Positions 1 through 9,282 of a DNA stretch of 64,000 bases are shown piece after piece; position 1 is the first letter of the stretch; every line of letters begins with the position of its first letter. Position numbers and translations under genes: made by a program. The stretch comes from an uncultured Clostridia bacterium (GTDB taxonomy: Bacteria; Bacillota; Clostridia; TANB77; CAG-508): the NCBI GenBank assembly GCA_947630235.1, contig CANRGN010000002.1:49826-113825 (forward strand), given 5' to 3'. The notes below the pieces were generated by a model that was not told the DNA's origin, did no database searches, and saw only the letters and a program-made list of their open reading frames with translations.

Positions 1-850
1 TATATATATAGGCTAAAAGCCGTATATATCAAAATTTTAATTTGATCTTAATTTCATTTTAATTTGCGCTAGATCAATGCGCACTCAATTTTTAAGTATA
101 TCTTATTGATATCTTAACTAATATTGGTATAGTTACCAGATACGATATAAATATTTTCATATTTATTATTATTATTTCTTATTTAATTGTAATTTATCCT
201 ATATTTTTCCTTGAGCAGAATATGCTCAGAATTTTTTATATTAATTTCATAAATATAATTATTCTTTTTTACTTAGCAGTATTTACTCATTTTTATTAAT
301 ATCCTATTTTTTTCGATATGTGCTGGATATTGGCACATATAACGCACTTTTAAAATGTGCAATTTAGCATGATTACTAAATTCAAAACTTATTCTTAATA
401 TAATTATTTTTTATATTTTCATATTCAATTAAATATCCGGATTATTTTATTATTATTTTAATTCACTAGTGTTTTACTTATAAAAATTATATTTATATAC
501 TAGTACTATAAATATTAATTTCTATAAGTATTTTTTTCTACCATTACAGGTACAACTTGCAATTGCATATTTTTAAATTTATTTTCTTTTGCATGAATTG
601 CAAAAATAGAATTAAAATTTTGAAAAAAAGTTATAAATAATTTCTTTAAAATATTTATTAACCTCCTATTCATTTTTCAATCTACTTTTTTGATGAGATG
701 TTTTGTAACTCATCTTGGTTATATTTTTGCACAAACAAAAATCTTTTGCAAGACCTCTTTTTTCCATAAATGACTATTTTCTCCTCTAAAAAATTACGGA
801 TATACTTCTATTGATTTGTTTATTACAATTTTATTAAAAATTTTCTCAAT
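1..850. other. Non-coding, hairpin-rich AT-rich region
   Basis: No convincing gene is seen on either strand. The stretch holds a run of short perfect inverted repeats: GGCT/AGCC near 12-22, TGCGC/GCGCA at 65-83, TGGTA/TACCA at 125-138, TGAGCA/TGCTCA at 212-228, ATATGTGC/GCACATAT at 316-340, and an imperfect GCAC/GTGC at 344-360. Past 400 the sequence is mostly plain A/T. A strong AGGAGG lies on the minus strand near 663 but has no start codon at normal distance. It could be a long untranslated or structured RNA region, or an end of something to the left; I cannot say which. Confidence 0.4.
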
Positions 851-893
851 AAAAAAAGCAATCTCTTTTGCCTTACGCACATAAGAGATTGCT
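851..893 (-). terminator. Rho-independent terminator of the AAA+ gene
   Basis: An 11-bp perfect stem (AGCAATCTCTT at 857-867 with AAGAGATTGCT at 883-893) is followed on the minus strand by seven T residues (851-857). It lies 46 bases past the stop codon of the AAA+ ATPase gene. Confidence 0.85.
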
Positions 894-938
894 AAATATA
901 AACATTTCAAAAAAATTCTTAAAAAAAATTAAACAGAT

Positions 939-2729
939 TTACATTTTTAATAAATTATCAACAGAAATATCATCATCTGTTATCGTTTTTAATTTTTTAA
1001 TTCCTTTTTTATCTTTGCTATTAGTAGCATGTTTTATAACCGTTTTTTCATATAAATTTCTTACAAATCTAGCATTACCGAAATTTTTAGTATTTTTATA
1101 CTCTTCTATAATTTCTTTTACTTTATCTATTGCTTTATTTTCTAAAATAAATCCAGCTTTAGTTACCATTGACTTAAATATTGTTATAAGTTCTTCTACT
1201 GTATAATCTGCAAATTCCATTGTATATCCTATTCTTGAAACTATTCCAGAATTAGTATTCAAAAAATCCTGCATTTCTTTAGAATATCCGGCTAATATAA
1301 CCACTAAATTATTTCTATAATTTTCCATTGCCTGAATCAAAGTTGCAACGCATTCTTCATTAAAAGTATTATTTTGCCCTGGTTTACTTGCTAAAGAATA
1401 AGCTTCATCAATAAATAAAACTCCTCCCATTGCTTTTTCTACCACAGCCATTGTTTTTGGAGCTGTTTGTCCAACATATTCCCCAACCAAATCTTTAGCA
1501 GATACTTCTATAAGTTTATTTTGATCTATATATTTAAGATTATATAATATTCCAGCTACCATCCTTGCTACAGTAGTTTTTCCAGTTCCTGGATTTCCTA
1601 AGAAAATCATATGAAGATTAGTATCTTTTAAATTTACTTCATCTCCAGCTTTTTGCTTAAATTGCATTAAACTAACTAAATCATTTAACATATCTTTTAC
1701 ATTTTTTAAACCTACAAGATCATTTAATTCAGCAAAAATTTCATCTATACTCTTCTCTTTTTCATATTTTGGTAATGTATCTTTGGTTATTTTCTCACTT
1801 GTAGCATTAAATAAAATCTTTTCATAAATTGAATCTCTATATTCAGGATATGTTAAAACTGTTTTTGGATAAGTTGACACTATATAATCTAATAATCCTA
1901 CCTCAAAATCTTCATCAATATCATAATTTTCCTTTAATTTCTTTAATAAATTTTGATATATATCCTGACTATCTGGTTTTATTGCTTGAAGTTTAAAATC
2001 AAATATTCTATCTTTTAATACAATATGGCTACTTAAAGCTTTATCTATTTTTTCTGAATTCTTATCTACTATTATAGTTATTTGTTTATTCCCTTGATTT
2101 AATAGTTTTTCCTCCCAAATAGTAAGTAATCCTTCTTTTAATAAATTTTTTTGCCCTAATATTCCATCAAAATCTTTAAATACTAGAACATTATAGCTAC
2201 TTTTATAAATTTTTATTAAATCTTCTGCACTAGCTTGAAAAAAAGATGTTTCATAAATTTTTTTTCCTAAAATATAATTAAAATAGCTTAACCCCTCTGA
2301 AATTATTTCTGTTACTTCATTAGTAGTTTCTCTATTATCACAATATAATCTAAAATTAAAAGAAATATAATTTTTAATTTCTTGATCATCATATTTTTTT
2401 GCATATCCAATCATTTTCTTTAAAGTGTCTTTTGATTCATCATTTAAATATAATTCATCAATTCTTTCAAATAATTCTTTTAATTTATTTTCTCTTTCCT
2501 CTTTATTCTTTTTATCATCATTTACAATTTTTTCTTCTTCTTTTTTTCTAGCCACAATATCAGATATACTTTCAAAAGCAGGTTCTTCATTTGCATCATT
2601 CATACTCTTTAATTGTTCTGTAAGATTAGCAAGTTCTTCATTAATTTTATCATTATTATTTTTAGTAAAATTTAAGTTGAAAAAGTCATTATACAAATTA
2701 CCCAAAAAATTTTTCTTATTATCTTCCAT
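939..2729 (-). CDS. AAA+ ATPase, SpoVK/CbxX-CfxQ family
   Basis: The 596-residue protein has a charged, probably disordered or coiled N-terminal half and one AAA+ module in its C-terminal half. Visible motifs are Walker A GNPGTGKTT (about residue 375), Walker B VLFIDEA (about 435) and, after the sensor region, an arginine-bearing lid helix. The GLKNVK...DLV lead-in before Walker A is typical of the CbxX/CfqX/SpoVK family, hexameric remodelling ATPases that act on assemblies such as Rubisco or spore-stage targets. AAAGGATATAATAT precedes the ATG. The gene stands alone with its own terminator. The ATPase call is firm; the substrate is unknown, and a spore role is not shown by the sequence. Confidence 0.85.
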   Translation of the reverse strand: MEDNKKNFLGNLYNDFFNLNFTKNNNDKINEELANLTEQLKSMNDANEEPAFESISDIVARKKEEEKIVNDDKKNKEERENKLKELFERIDELYLNDESKDTLKKMIGYAKKYDDQEIKNYISFNFRLYCDNRETTNEVTEIISEGLSYFNYILGKKIYETSFFQASAEDLIKIYKSSYNVLVFKDFDGILGQKNLLKEGLLTIWEEKLLNQGNKQITIIVDKNSEKIDKALSSHIVLKDRIFDFKLQAIKPDSQDIYQNLLKKLKENYDIDEDFEVGLLDYIVSTYPKTVLTYPEYRDSIYEKILFNATSEKITKDTLPKYEKEKSIDEIFAELNDLVGLKNVKDMLNDLVSLMQFKQKAGDEVNLKDTNLHMIFLGNPGTGKTTVARMVAGILYNLKYIDQNKLIEVSAKDLVGEYVGQTAPKTMAVVEKAMGGVLFIDEAYSLASKPGQNNTFNEECVATLIQAMENYRNNLVVILAGYSKEMQDFLNTNSGIVSRIGYTMEFADYTVEELITIFKSMVTKAGFILENKAIDKVKEIIEEYKNTKNFGNARFVRNLYEKTVIKHATNSKDKKGIKKLKTITDDDISVDNLLKM

Positions 2730-2926
2730 ATATTATATCCTTTAACAAATATTTAGAAAACCTAATTATCCCTAGCTTTCCTAAAAATTATTATATTAAA
2801 ATATTATATATTTATCAAGTTTTATTTAAGAAAATTAATCTAATGATGTTTATATAAAAATAAGTTTGAAAAAGACATAAGTCCATAATTTAATAGGAGA
2901 AGTTGATATTGTATCTATTTGAAAAA

Positions 2927-2954
2927 TCCCTAAAATGTAAAAACATTTTAGGGA
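2927..2954 (-). terminator. Terminator hairpin after the anchored surface protein
   Basis: TCCCTAAAATGT pairs with ACATTTTAGGGA around a short A-rich loop. A T-rich tract follows on both strands, so it may stop transcription in either direction. Confidence 0.8.
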
Positions 2955-2965
2955 ATTTTTTTATT

Positions 2966-3847
2966 TTAATAAATTTTATAATCAAATTCTGTCAATCCAT
3001 CTTCATCAAATACTGTAAGTTCAAGCATTGGTGTATCTCTATCATCACTTTCATATGTGTATTTTGTATATTTTAAATCTTCTGATCTATAAATATTACT
3101 TTCATCAGCTGGTTTTCCATATACAGCTTCTATATCAGCTAATGAAGCTCCTGGTTTAATTCCACCTGGTAATTCAAATTCAACTGGTGTATCAGAATAT
3201 TGGTTATCAACACTTATAGCCCAAAATTGACATTCTGAAACATCTTTGGCAGAATCTCCAAGATTTATAAATCCGATACTAACATCAGCATCATCATATT
3301 TATCGTTTTCTAAATTTGCTGTACTATATGTTTTATCGTTTTTATTTAATATATATCCGTCTTCATATCCAGCATCAGCTAAATTAACTGACCAGCCATT
3401 ATCTATTAAATTTTTGTAATCTGAATTTAATTTATATGCAACTCCATCAAATTTAAATTCTCCAGATTTCCAATCAGCTGTTGATAATGTTGAACCTGTG
3501 TTAGTTTCATTATTATCTTTACTAGTATTTGTTGTATTGCTATCTTTGCTAGTATTAGCTTCAGTATTTGTTTCATTTTTATCTTTCTTTCCGAAAGTAC
3601 TGTTTTTAGATGTATTCTTTTTATCATCTTCATCGTCTTCTTCATCATCTTTTGAATCTTTGTTTTCATCTACATCTTTATCTGATTTATTAGAAAGAGA
3701 TGTATTAGTGTTATTTCCAGCCACTTCTTTCTCACTATTTGAATTACTATATACAATATAGCCTACTAAAGCAATAATGACTATTGCCATAATACCAATA
3801 ACAATGAAAATTCCTTTATTGGATTTTGGATTTTGATTTTCTTCCAT
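2966..3847 (-). CDS. Membrane-anchored extracellular protein of unknown function
   Basis: This 293-residue protein has a short cytoplasmic N-terminus, one transmembrane helix (about residues 13-33), then a low-complexity linker of about 80 residues rich in Asp, Glu, Lys, Asn, Ser and Thr, and a compact C-terminal domain (about 125-293). The domain contains a stretch of the form GxSLxDIxxxYGKP, similar to the G-T-x-x-x-x-I-x-x-x-L-G-x-P stretch in the two secretion-cluster proteins at 48772-49962 and 51062-52591. AGGAGGTAAAAA precedes the ATG. I do not recognise the family; the similarity is by eye only. It is likely displayed outside the membrane. Confidence 0.7.
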   Translation of the reverse strand: MEENQNPKSNKGIFIVIGIMAIVIIALVGYIVYSNSNSEKEVAGNNTNTSLSNKSDKDVDENKDSKDDEEDDEDDKKNTSKNSTFGKKDKNETNTEANTSKDSNTTNTSKDNNETNTGSTLSTADWKSGEFKFDGVAYKLNSDYKNLIDNGWSVNLADAGYEDGYILNKNDKTYSTANLENDKYDDADVSIGFINLGDSAKDVSECQFWAISVDNQYSDTPVEFELPGGIKPGASLADIEAVYGKPADESNIYRSEDLKYTKYTYESDDRDTPMLELTVFDEDGLTEFDYKIY

Positions 3848-4000
3848 TTTTTACCTCCTAAAAATAATACTTTATTAATAATATAAGAAAAATCAATAAT
3901 AGTCAATATATAAATTTTTGTAAAATTATATCGTATTTTTTAAATATATAATATATTTACTCAAATATTGAAATTTTTTTCTTTACAACATTAGAACAAT

Positions 4001-4058
4001 AGTGAACCAAAGAGACGTAGCAAGTGGTTCACCACTTGCTACGTCCCTTTGATTCACT
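4001..4058. repeat. Long near-perfect intergenic hairpin (GACGTAG type)
   Basis: A stem of about 28 bp with a 2-base loop spans the stretch immediately after the sortase stop codon. The arms run from AGTGAA to GTGGT and back, with GACGTAG / CTACGTC in the middle. There is no clear T-run, so it is not a textbook terminator. It is preceded by TTAGAACAATAGTGAAC, the same left end seen in the dispersed 135-bp repeats. Confidence 0.75.
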
Positions 4059-4814
4059 TTATTCCACAGCTCTTGCTTTTACAACAACTCTATTTTTACT
4101 ATCGTTTGTACAAGTAATTATTGTTATTTCTGTTTTTCCATCTGTTAATTGTGATGTACAAGATACATCAGTTGGTTCAACTATATATTTATTATAAACT
4201 GAATATTTAACCATTTTTCCAGTTAAATCTGTTATTTCGATAATATCACCATTTTCTAATGTAGGAACTTTACTAAAGAACTTTGTATTTCTATAATTAT
4301 GACCAACTATACAAAAGTTTCCAGGTTGATTTGGTTGCTCTGGCCCCCAAAAACGACAAGGTGATGTTTTTAATAATTCATCTGTTGTAATATTAAAAAC
4401 TGGATAATGACAATTAATTGATGGAATATTAATAGTTGCAACAGTATAATATTCTTGACCACTTGAAGTGACAGAAGAATTTCTTTCAATAAGTTCATCA
4501 GTAACTTCCGGTTCTGGCTCTGGCTCTTCAACTCTAACTTCATAAGAATCTTCAGAATTTAATATTACAACAATTGCATTATCTTCAAATGTAATTGTTG
4601 TATCATCCGCCAAGTTTTCAGCAAAAGTTAAATTTGATAAAATTTCTTGAGATTCAGCTTCACTTTTGTTTTTATTATATTCAGCATAAATATAGTAAGA
4701 AAATAATATACAAACTAGAAAAATAGAAATGAAAAAATCTAATTTATACATTCTCTTTTTCCTTTTAAGCTCTGGCGTAACATATAACTTTTCAGAAATT
4801 AAAATTTGATTCAT
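4059..4814 (-). CDS. Sortase, class D-like
   Basis: The 251-residue protein is a transpeptidase that would join surface proteins to the cell wall or to pilins. It has a basic cytoplasmic N-terminus, one membrane helix (about residues 26-46) and an extracellular sortase domain. The catalytic His is in GHNYRNT (about 170), the catalytic Cys in ITCTND (about 234), and the Arg in KNRVVV (about 243). The TxTC-type active site and N-terminal anchor suggest class D; this sub-class is less sure than the family. AAGGAGATAAT precedes the ATG. No LPxTG-type substrate is encoded nearby, so it is probably a housekeeping sortase. Confidence 0.88.
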   Translation of the reverse strand: MNQILISEKLYVTPELKRKKRMYKLDFFISIFLVCILFSYYIYAEYNKNKSEAESQEILSNLTFAENLADDTTITFEDNAIVVILNSEDSYEVRVEEPEPEPEVTDELIERNSSVTSSGQEYYTVATINIPSINCHYPVFNITTDELLKTSPCRFWGPEQPNQPGNFCIVGHNYRNTKFFSKVPTLENGDIIEITDLTGKMVKYSVYNKYIVEPTDVSCTSQLTDGKTEITIITCTNDSKNRVVVKARAVE

Positions 4815-4906
4815 ATTATCTCCTTTCTATAATTTTAAAAACATCTTCTCACAATACATTCTAATTATATCATTTAATTTCTTTAAGTTCAATACATTAA
4901 TTTGAA

Positions 4907-5716
4907 TTATTTTTTCTTTTTTATTTTATCAAATTCTTTTAATAATTTTAAATATTCTTTAGAAATTTCTTCTATATTTTTATTTAAATCATCTTTTTTT
5001 CTTCTAAGTAATATTTCATTATCTAAAAGGTTTTTGTTAGAGAAAATTTCTGAAGTACGAATATTTAATATTATACGCTTGTTTTCTTCTAATAGTTTCT
5101 CATAAATATTTTTTAGCTTTATTAAATTATCAAAATCATCTATTTCTAAATCTTTATTTATATTATTCTTTTCACATAATACAACTAATCCCAACATTTT
5201 ATTTAAATCAGAATTTTTATAAGCTACTTCTAAAATATCATATAATTCATTTTCTAAACGAGTATTTTTTAAATTTAATAAAGGACATAATTTTAATATC
5301 AAATTTTTATATAAATAATTTAAACGATTAAAGTTCTCTTCTGATATTTGCTCTTTATGTGTATACTCTATTGCTAATTTAATATCCTCTTGCATTAACG
5401 CATATTCATGAAGTTCATTTTTAAATTCTTTATCTGTTAAATTATCAATTTTTTGTTCACTTATTTCGTTATCATATTTAATTATTTCTTTATATATTGC
5501 TATTTTTCTTTTTAATTTATCTAAATTTACTCTAGCTATAAAAAGCTTTGCTTCATTTACTCCTAATTTTAAATTATAATTATGCTTTATTTCTGGAAAA
5601 GCATAAAAGCTAAGCCAATCCCTTTCTGCAATTTTTTCAGCAACATTATTTTTTAATTTATTTACTTCAATTATTAATTGCGTATACTCTGGGGCTAAAT
5701 ACATATCAAAAGACAT
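4907..5716 (-). CDS. Coiled-coil hypothetical protein
   Basis: A 269-residue, highly charged, mainly helical protein with long heptad-like stretches (LDKLKRKIAIYKEI and the C-terminal LLKEFDKIKKKK). No signal peptide, membrane helix or catalytic motif is seen, so it is likely cytoplasmic. GGAGGTTTT precedes the ATG. It lies between the sortase gene and dapL on the same strand, with a dispersed repeat just upstream. I do not recognise the family and assign no function. Confidence 0.6.
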   Translation of the reverse strand: MSFDMYLAPEYTQLIIEVNKLKNNVAEKIAERDWLSFYAFPEIKHNYNLKLGVNEAKLFIARVNLDKLKRKIAIYKEIIKYDNEISEQKIDNLTDKEFKNELHEYALMQEDIKLAIEYTHKEQISEENFNRLNYLYKNLILKLCPLLNLKNTRLENELYDILEVAYKNSDLNKMLGLVVLCEKNNINKDLEIDDFDNLIKLKNIYEKLLEENKRIILNIRTSEIFSNKNLLDNEILLRRKKDDLNKNIEEISKEYLKLLKEFDKIKKKK

Positions 5717-5730
5717 AAAACCTCCAAATT

Positions 5731-5868
5731 ATTTTTTATTCAGTAGGAAAGTTCTCTGTAGATAAAAAGTATTGCACACAATTTTTGACAAAATTGGCGC
5801 ACTAACAATTTAATTTTGACTTTCAAATATATTTTAACAGTCTGTAAGAAAACGTTATCTATTGTTAT
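5731..5868 (-). repeat. Dispersed 135-bp intergenic repeat, copy 1 (reverse orientation)
   Basis: Read on the minus strand this matches the copies at 14213, 27599 and 58004. It shares the AACAATAG left end, TTAAATTGTT, the core TGCGCCAATTTTG and AAAAATTGTGTGCAAT, and the right end CCTACTGAATAAAA. Its left end overlaps the last codons and stop of dapL. Confidence 0.8.
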
Positions 5869-7102
5869 TTGACATTTTTTCTTGTATTCTTTTTATTGCC
5901 TCTATGGTATTTTCCTTGGTTCCAAATCCAGTAAGTCTAAAATATCCTTCACCACATGGTCCAAATCCTACACCAGGAGTTCCTACTACATTACACTCTT
6001 TAAGTAATTTATCAAAAAATTCCCAAGACAACATACCATCTGGAACTTTAAGCCAAATATAAGGTGCATTTACACCTCCATAACAAGTATAACCAGCTTC
6101 TTCTAATCCTGTTTTTATAATTTTACTATTTTCTAAATAATATTTAATATTTTCTTTAATTTGTTTTTGGCCTTCATCTGAATAAATAGCTTCAGCACCT
6201 TTTTGAACTATATAAGACACTCCATTAAACTTTGTTCCATGTCTTCTGCTCCATAAACTATTTATACTTATTTCCTTTCCAGCTTTTGTATAACCTTTTA
6301 ATTCTTTTGGTACTACAGTATATGCACATCTTACACCAGTAAATCCTGCTGTTTTTGAATAACTTCTAAATTCTATTGCAACTTCCTTAGCTCCTTCTAT
6401 TTCAAAAATACTATGTGGTACATCATCTTCTGTAATAAAAGCTTCATAAGCAGAATCAAATAAAATTAAAGATTTATTTTCTCTTGCATAATCTACCCAT
6501 TTTTTTAATTGATTTTTAGTTAATGTAGTTCCAGTTGGATTATTAGGAAAACATAAATAAATAATATCTGGACAAATTTTTGGAAGTTTTGGCTCGAAAT
6601 TGTTTTCAGCATTTGTAGAAAGATATACTATATTTTCATAAATGCCTTTATTTTTATTATATTTTCCACTTCTTCCTGCCATAACATTTGTATCTAAATA
6701 TACTGGATAAACAGGATCTGTAATTGCAACAATATTATCTATTCCTAAAATATCTCCTATGTTACCACAATCACATTTGGCTCCATCAGATACAAAAATT
6801 TCATCAATACTTATATCAATTCCTCTTTTTTTATAATCATATTCTGCAATTTTTTCTCTTAAAAATTCATATCCTTGTTCTAAACCATAACCTTTAAATG
6901 TTTCTTTTTCTCCCATTTCATCAACAGCTTTATGCATAGCTTTTATAACTTCAGGAACCAGTGGTCTAGTAACATCACCTATTCCTAGTTTAATTATTTT
7001 TGCATTAGGATTTTCTTCTTGAAACTCCTTAACTTTTTTTGCAATAGTTGAAAACAAATAACTATCTTGTAACTCTAAAAAATTTTCATTAATTTTAATC
7101 AT
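5855..7102 (-). CDS. dapL: L,L-diaminopimelate aminotransferase
   Basis: This 415-residue PLP enzyme (class I/II aminotransferase fold) converts tetrahydrodipicolinate directly to L,L-diaminopimelate, bypassing the succinyl or acetyl route of lysine and peptidoglycan synthesis. Family marks include [11 protein letters not shown] near residue 40, the CFPNNPTGT stretch near 185, the PLP-lysine region [12 protein letters not shown] near 250, and the FRLTGFG end. Length matches DapL. AGGAGGCTAAA precedes the ATG. dapF lies 2 kb away on the same strand and murE between them on the other, so three meso-diaminopimelate steps cluster. Its last codons (SNNNR) fall inside the left end of a dispersed repeat, so its C-terminus may have been remade by that insertion. 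Confidence 0.95.
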   Translation of the reverse strand: MIKINENFLELQDSYLFSTIAKKVKEFQEENPNAKIIKLGIGDVTRPLVPEVIKAMHKAVDEMGEKETFKGYGLEQGYEFLREKIAEYDYKKRGIDISIDEIFVSDGAKCDCGNIGDILGIDNIVAITDPVYPVYLDTNVMAGRSGKYNKNKGIYENIVYLSTNAENNFEPKLPKICPDIIYLCFPNNPTGTTLTKNQLKKWVDYARENKSLILFDSAYEAFITEDDVPHSIFEIEGAKEVAIEFRSYSKTAGFTGVRCAYTVVPKELKGYTKAGKEISINSLWSRRHGTKFNGVSYIVQKGAEAIYSDEGQKQIKENIKYYLENSKIIKTGLEEAGYTCYGGVNAPYIWLKVPDGMLSWEFFDKLLKECNVVGTPGVGFGPCGEGYFRLTGFGTKENTIEAIKRIQEKMSNNNR

Positions 7103-7210
7103 TTTAGCCTCCTAAATGATTGATATACTCCTTATGGATAAATTATTATTCTTAAGTATATTTGTTATATCATTTTTAAATTCTTTTTTCAATAGATAAA
7201 TTAAATACAT

Positions 7211-7239
7211 TTGATTTTTTGAGCTATTTATGGTATAAT
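7211..7239 (+). promoter_or_regulatory. Vegetative-type promoter of the small membrane protein gene
   Basis: TTGATT (7211-7216) and a perfect TATAAT (7234-7239) stand exactly 17 bases apart. A small CCCC/GGGG hairpin (7272-7284) follows in the leader and abuts the ribosome binding site. Confidence 0.75.
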
Positions 7240-7300
7240 TAACATAAGTTATGTAATATTTTTTCTTCGCGCCCCACTTAGGGGAGAAAGGATGATCTTT

Positions 7301-7576
7301 ATGTTTAACAAAAGAACCGCAATATCCACACTATTAGTTATGGCAGTACTGTTTCTGGCATCTCTTATACTGAAAGTAGTTTTGATCCGGAAAATAGTTT
7401 TAATCATAATCCTTATTGCTGTTGCAATTGCTGCTATTATTTGGACAGGATTCGTAATAGGAATTGATGATTATACTGTAATACAGAGAATTATAAAATT
7501 CTTCTTACGCGGTATAGTAACAATTTCCTATATTGGAGGTTTAATCCTCCTGATTCCTATTCTGTGGAAATGGTAA
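7301..7576 (+). CDS. Small three-helix membrane protein, unknown function
   Basis: A protein of about 91 residues with three hydrophobic segments (roughly 10-27, 29-50 and 66-88) joined by short basic loops. I chose the ATG at 7301 because GGAGAAAGG stands 9 bases before it; the ATG at 7292 touches the Shine-Dalgarno sequence. The gene has its own promoter and terminator, divergent from dapL. Its codon use (CTG, CTC, CGG, GGC) is visibly more GC-rich than that of its neighbours, which suggests recent transfer. The family is not recognised. Confidence 0.65.
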   Translation: MFNKRTAISTLLVMAVLFLASLILKVVLIRKIVLIIILIAVAIAAIIWTGFVIGIDDYTVIQRIIKFFLRGIVTISYIGGLILLIPILWKW

Positions 7577-7582
7577 AAAAAG

Positions 7583-7612
7583 AAAAGAGCTCTTACACTA
7601 TAGAGCTCTTTT
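7583..7612 (+). terminator. Terminator of the small membrane protein gene
   Basis: AAAAGAGCTC (7583-7592) pairs with GAGCTCTTTT (7603-7612) and is followed by a T-rich tail, starting 6 bases after the stop codon. Confidence 0.85.
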
Positions 7613-7736
7613 TCTTTTTATTTTACATAACTTTCCTCTTTACTTTTTTTACCAAAAGATATATAATTGGTTTCGAAAAATTTGATAAATAACAGTTTAT
7701 TATTCAATTTGCCTTTAAAGAAAGGAATTAAAAATT

Positions 7737-9227
7737 ATGAAACTAAAAAATTTACTAAATAATGTTGAAATTGTTAATCAAAAAGGAAATTTAGATATTG
7801 AAATAACAAATTTACATTCGGATTCTAGAAAAATAAAACAAGGAGGTTTATTTATCGCAATAAATGGATTTACAAAAAATGGAATTGAATTCATTCCTAG
7901 TGCAATAGATAATGGAGCAATTGCTATTATTGTAGAACCTGATGTTAATATAAATAATTTAAATTATGCTATTCCAATAATATCTGTTAAAAATACTAGA
8001 AAAGCCTTAGCTATTCTTTCTTGTAATTTCTATGATAACCCATCCAAAAAATTAAAACTTATTGGAGTTACAGGAACAAAAGGAAAAACTACATCAACAT
8101 TTATGATTAAAGCTATACTACAAAAAGCTGGATACAATGTTGGATTAATAGGAAGTATTGCTGTTTATATAAATGATGAAAAAATTGAGGATACTGATAG
8201 AACTACCCCTGAAAGTATTGAAATACAAAAGCATCTTGCAAATATGGTTGATAACAATGTTGATATAGCAATAATAGAAGTTTCTTCTCAGGCAATGAAA
8301 CTTGATAGAGTTGCAGGATGTGAATTTGATACTGCATTATTTACAAATCTATCAGAGGACCATATTAGTAAAAATGAACATCCTAATATGGAAGATTACT
8401 TTAATTGTAAATTAAATTTACTAAAACTTGCAAAAACTATTGTTATAAATAATGATGATGAAAAAGTTAAAACTATAAATTCAATTTTACCAGAAAAAAA
8501 TATTTTAACATTTTCTATTGAAAATGATTCTATATTTAAAGCTAACCATGAAAAAATTATAATTACAGATTCTTTTATAGATTTTGAAGTACCTATAAAT
8601 GGTAAAAATGAAAAAATCGAAGCAGCTATACCTGGAAAATTTAGCATATATAATGCTTTAGGAGCAATAGCTACTTCATCTGTATTTAATGTTTCTAGTA
8701 AAAATATAAAAGAGGCTTTAAAAGATTTAAAAGTTCTTGGTAGAAGTGAACTTGTTCCAAATAAATTAGGTTTAACAATTATGATAGATTATGCTCATAC
8801 CCCATCTAGTTTAGAAAGTATACTTACTGCAGTAAAATCTTATGCAAAAGGAAAAATAATATGTGCTTGGGGAGTAGGTGGAGATAGAGATAAAGCAAAA
8901 AGACCAGTTATGGGAGAAATTTCTGGAAGACTTGCAGATTACACTGTTCTTATGTCAGATCAAGTTAGAACAGAAGATCCACTTCAAATTCTAAAAGACA
9001 TTGAAAAAGGAATTATTCCTACTGGTAAACCTTACAAAATTATTGTTGATAGAACTGAAGGAATAAGATATGCTATTTCAATTGCTCAAAAAGGAGATAT
9101 TATTGTTATCCCTGGTCTTGGACATGATTTATATCTTGAAAAAAATGGCGTAAAATATCCTTATAATGAAAGAGTAGTTATTTCACAAATTATTGATGAA
9201 ATGATTGCAAATGGTGAAAGAAAATAA
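7737..9227 (+). CDS. murE: UDP-N-acetylmuramoyl-tripeptide synthetase (MurE)
   Basis: The 496-residue cytoplasmic Mur ligase adds the third amino acid to UDP-MurNAc-L-Ala-D-Glu. The N-terminal domain (1-105) is followed by the ATP site GVTGTKGKTT (about 109-118), the central domain motif TNLSEDH, and the C-terminal domain with HTPSSLE and GGDRDKAKRP. The selectivity motif near 408-415 reads DQVRTEDP. Known meso-diaminopimelate enzymes have DNPR there and lysine enzymes DDPN-like residues. The Arg is kept, and dapL and dapF are close by, so meso-diaminopimelate is the likely substrate, but the N-P to Q-V change is unusual. AAAGGAATTAAAAATT precedes the ATG. Confidence 0.92.
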   Translation: MKLKNLLNNVEIVNQKGNLDIEITNLHSDSRKIKQGGLFIAINGFTKNGIEFIPSAIDNGAIAIIVEPDVNINNLNYAIPIISVKNTRKALAILSCNFYDNPSKKLKLIGVTGTKGKTTSTFMIKAILQKAGYNVGLIGSIAVYINDEKIEDTDRTTPESIEIQKHLANMVDNNVDIAIIEVSSQAMKLDRVAGCEFDTALFTNLSEDHISKNEHPNMEDYFNCKLNLLKLAKTIVINNDDEKVKTINSILPEKNILTFSIENDSIFKANHEKIIITDSFIDFEVPINGKNEKIEAAIPGKFSIYNALGAIATSSVFNVSSKNIKEALKDLKVLGRSELVPNKLGLTIMIDYAHTPSSLESILTAVKSYAKGKIICAWGVGGDRDKAKRPVMGEISGRLADYTVLMSDQVRTEDPLQILKDIEKGIIPTGKPYKIIVDRTEGIRYAISIAQKGDIIVIPGLGHDLYLEKNGVKYPYNERVVISQIIDEMIANGERK

Positions 9228-9237
9228 AACAAAAAAT

Positions 9238-9270
9238 GAGACAAAGTATGTATTAGCTTTGTCTCTTTTT
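9238..9270 (+). terminator. Terminator of murE
   Basis: GAGACAAAG (9238-9246) pairs with CTTTGTCTC (9257-9265), followed by TTTTTTG. It lies between the convergent genes murE and dapF. Confidence 0.85.
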
Positions 9271-9282
9271 TGTTTTTATTTT

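Noticed and set aside
868..1206. A hydrophobic 112-codon plus-strand reading opposite the AAA+ gene
   Set aside because: It lies antisense to a clearly coding gene, begins inside that gene's terminator hairpin, and has no ribosome binding site.
3498..3761. A Ser/Leu/Val-rich plus-strand reading of 87 codons
   Set aside because: It is the complement of the low-complexity Asp/Glu/Lys/Ser linker of the anchored surface protein.
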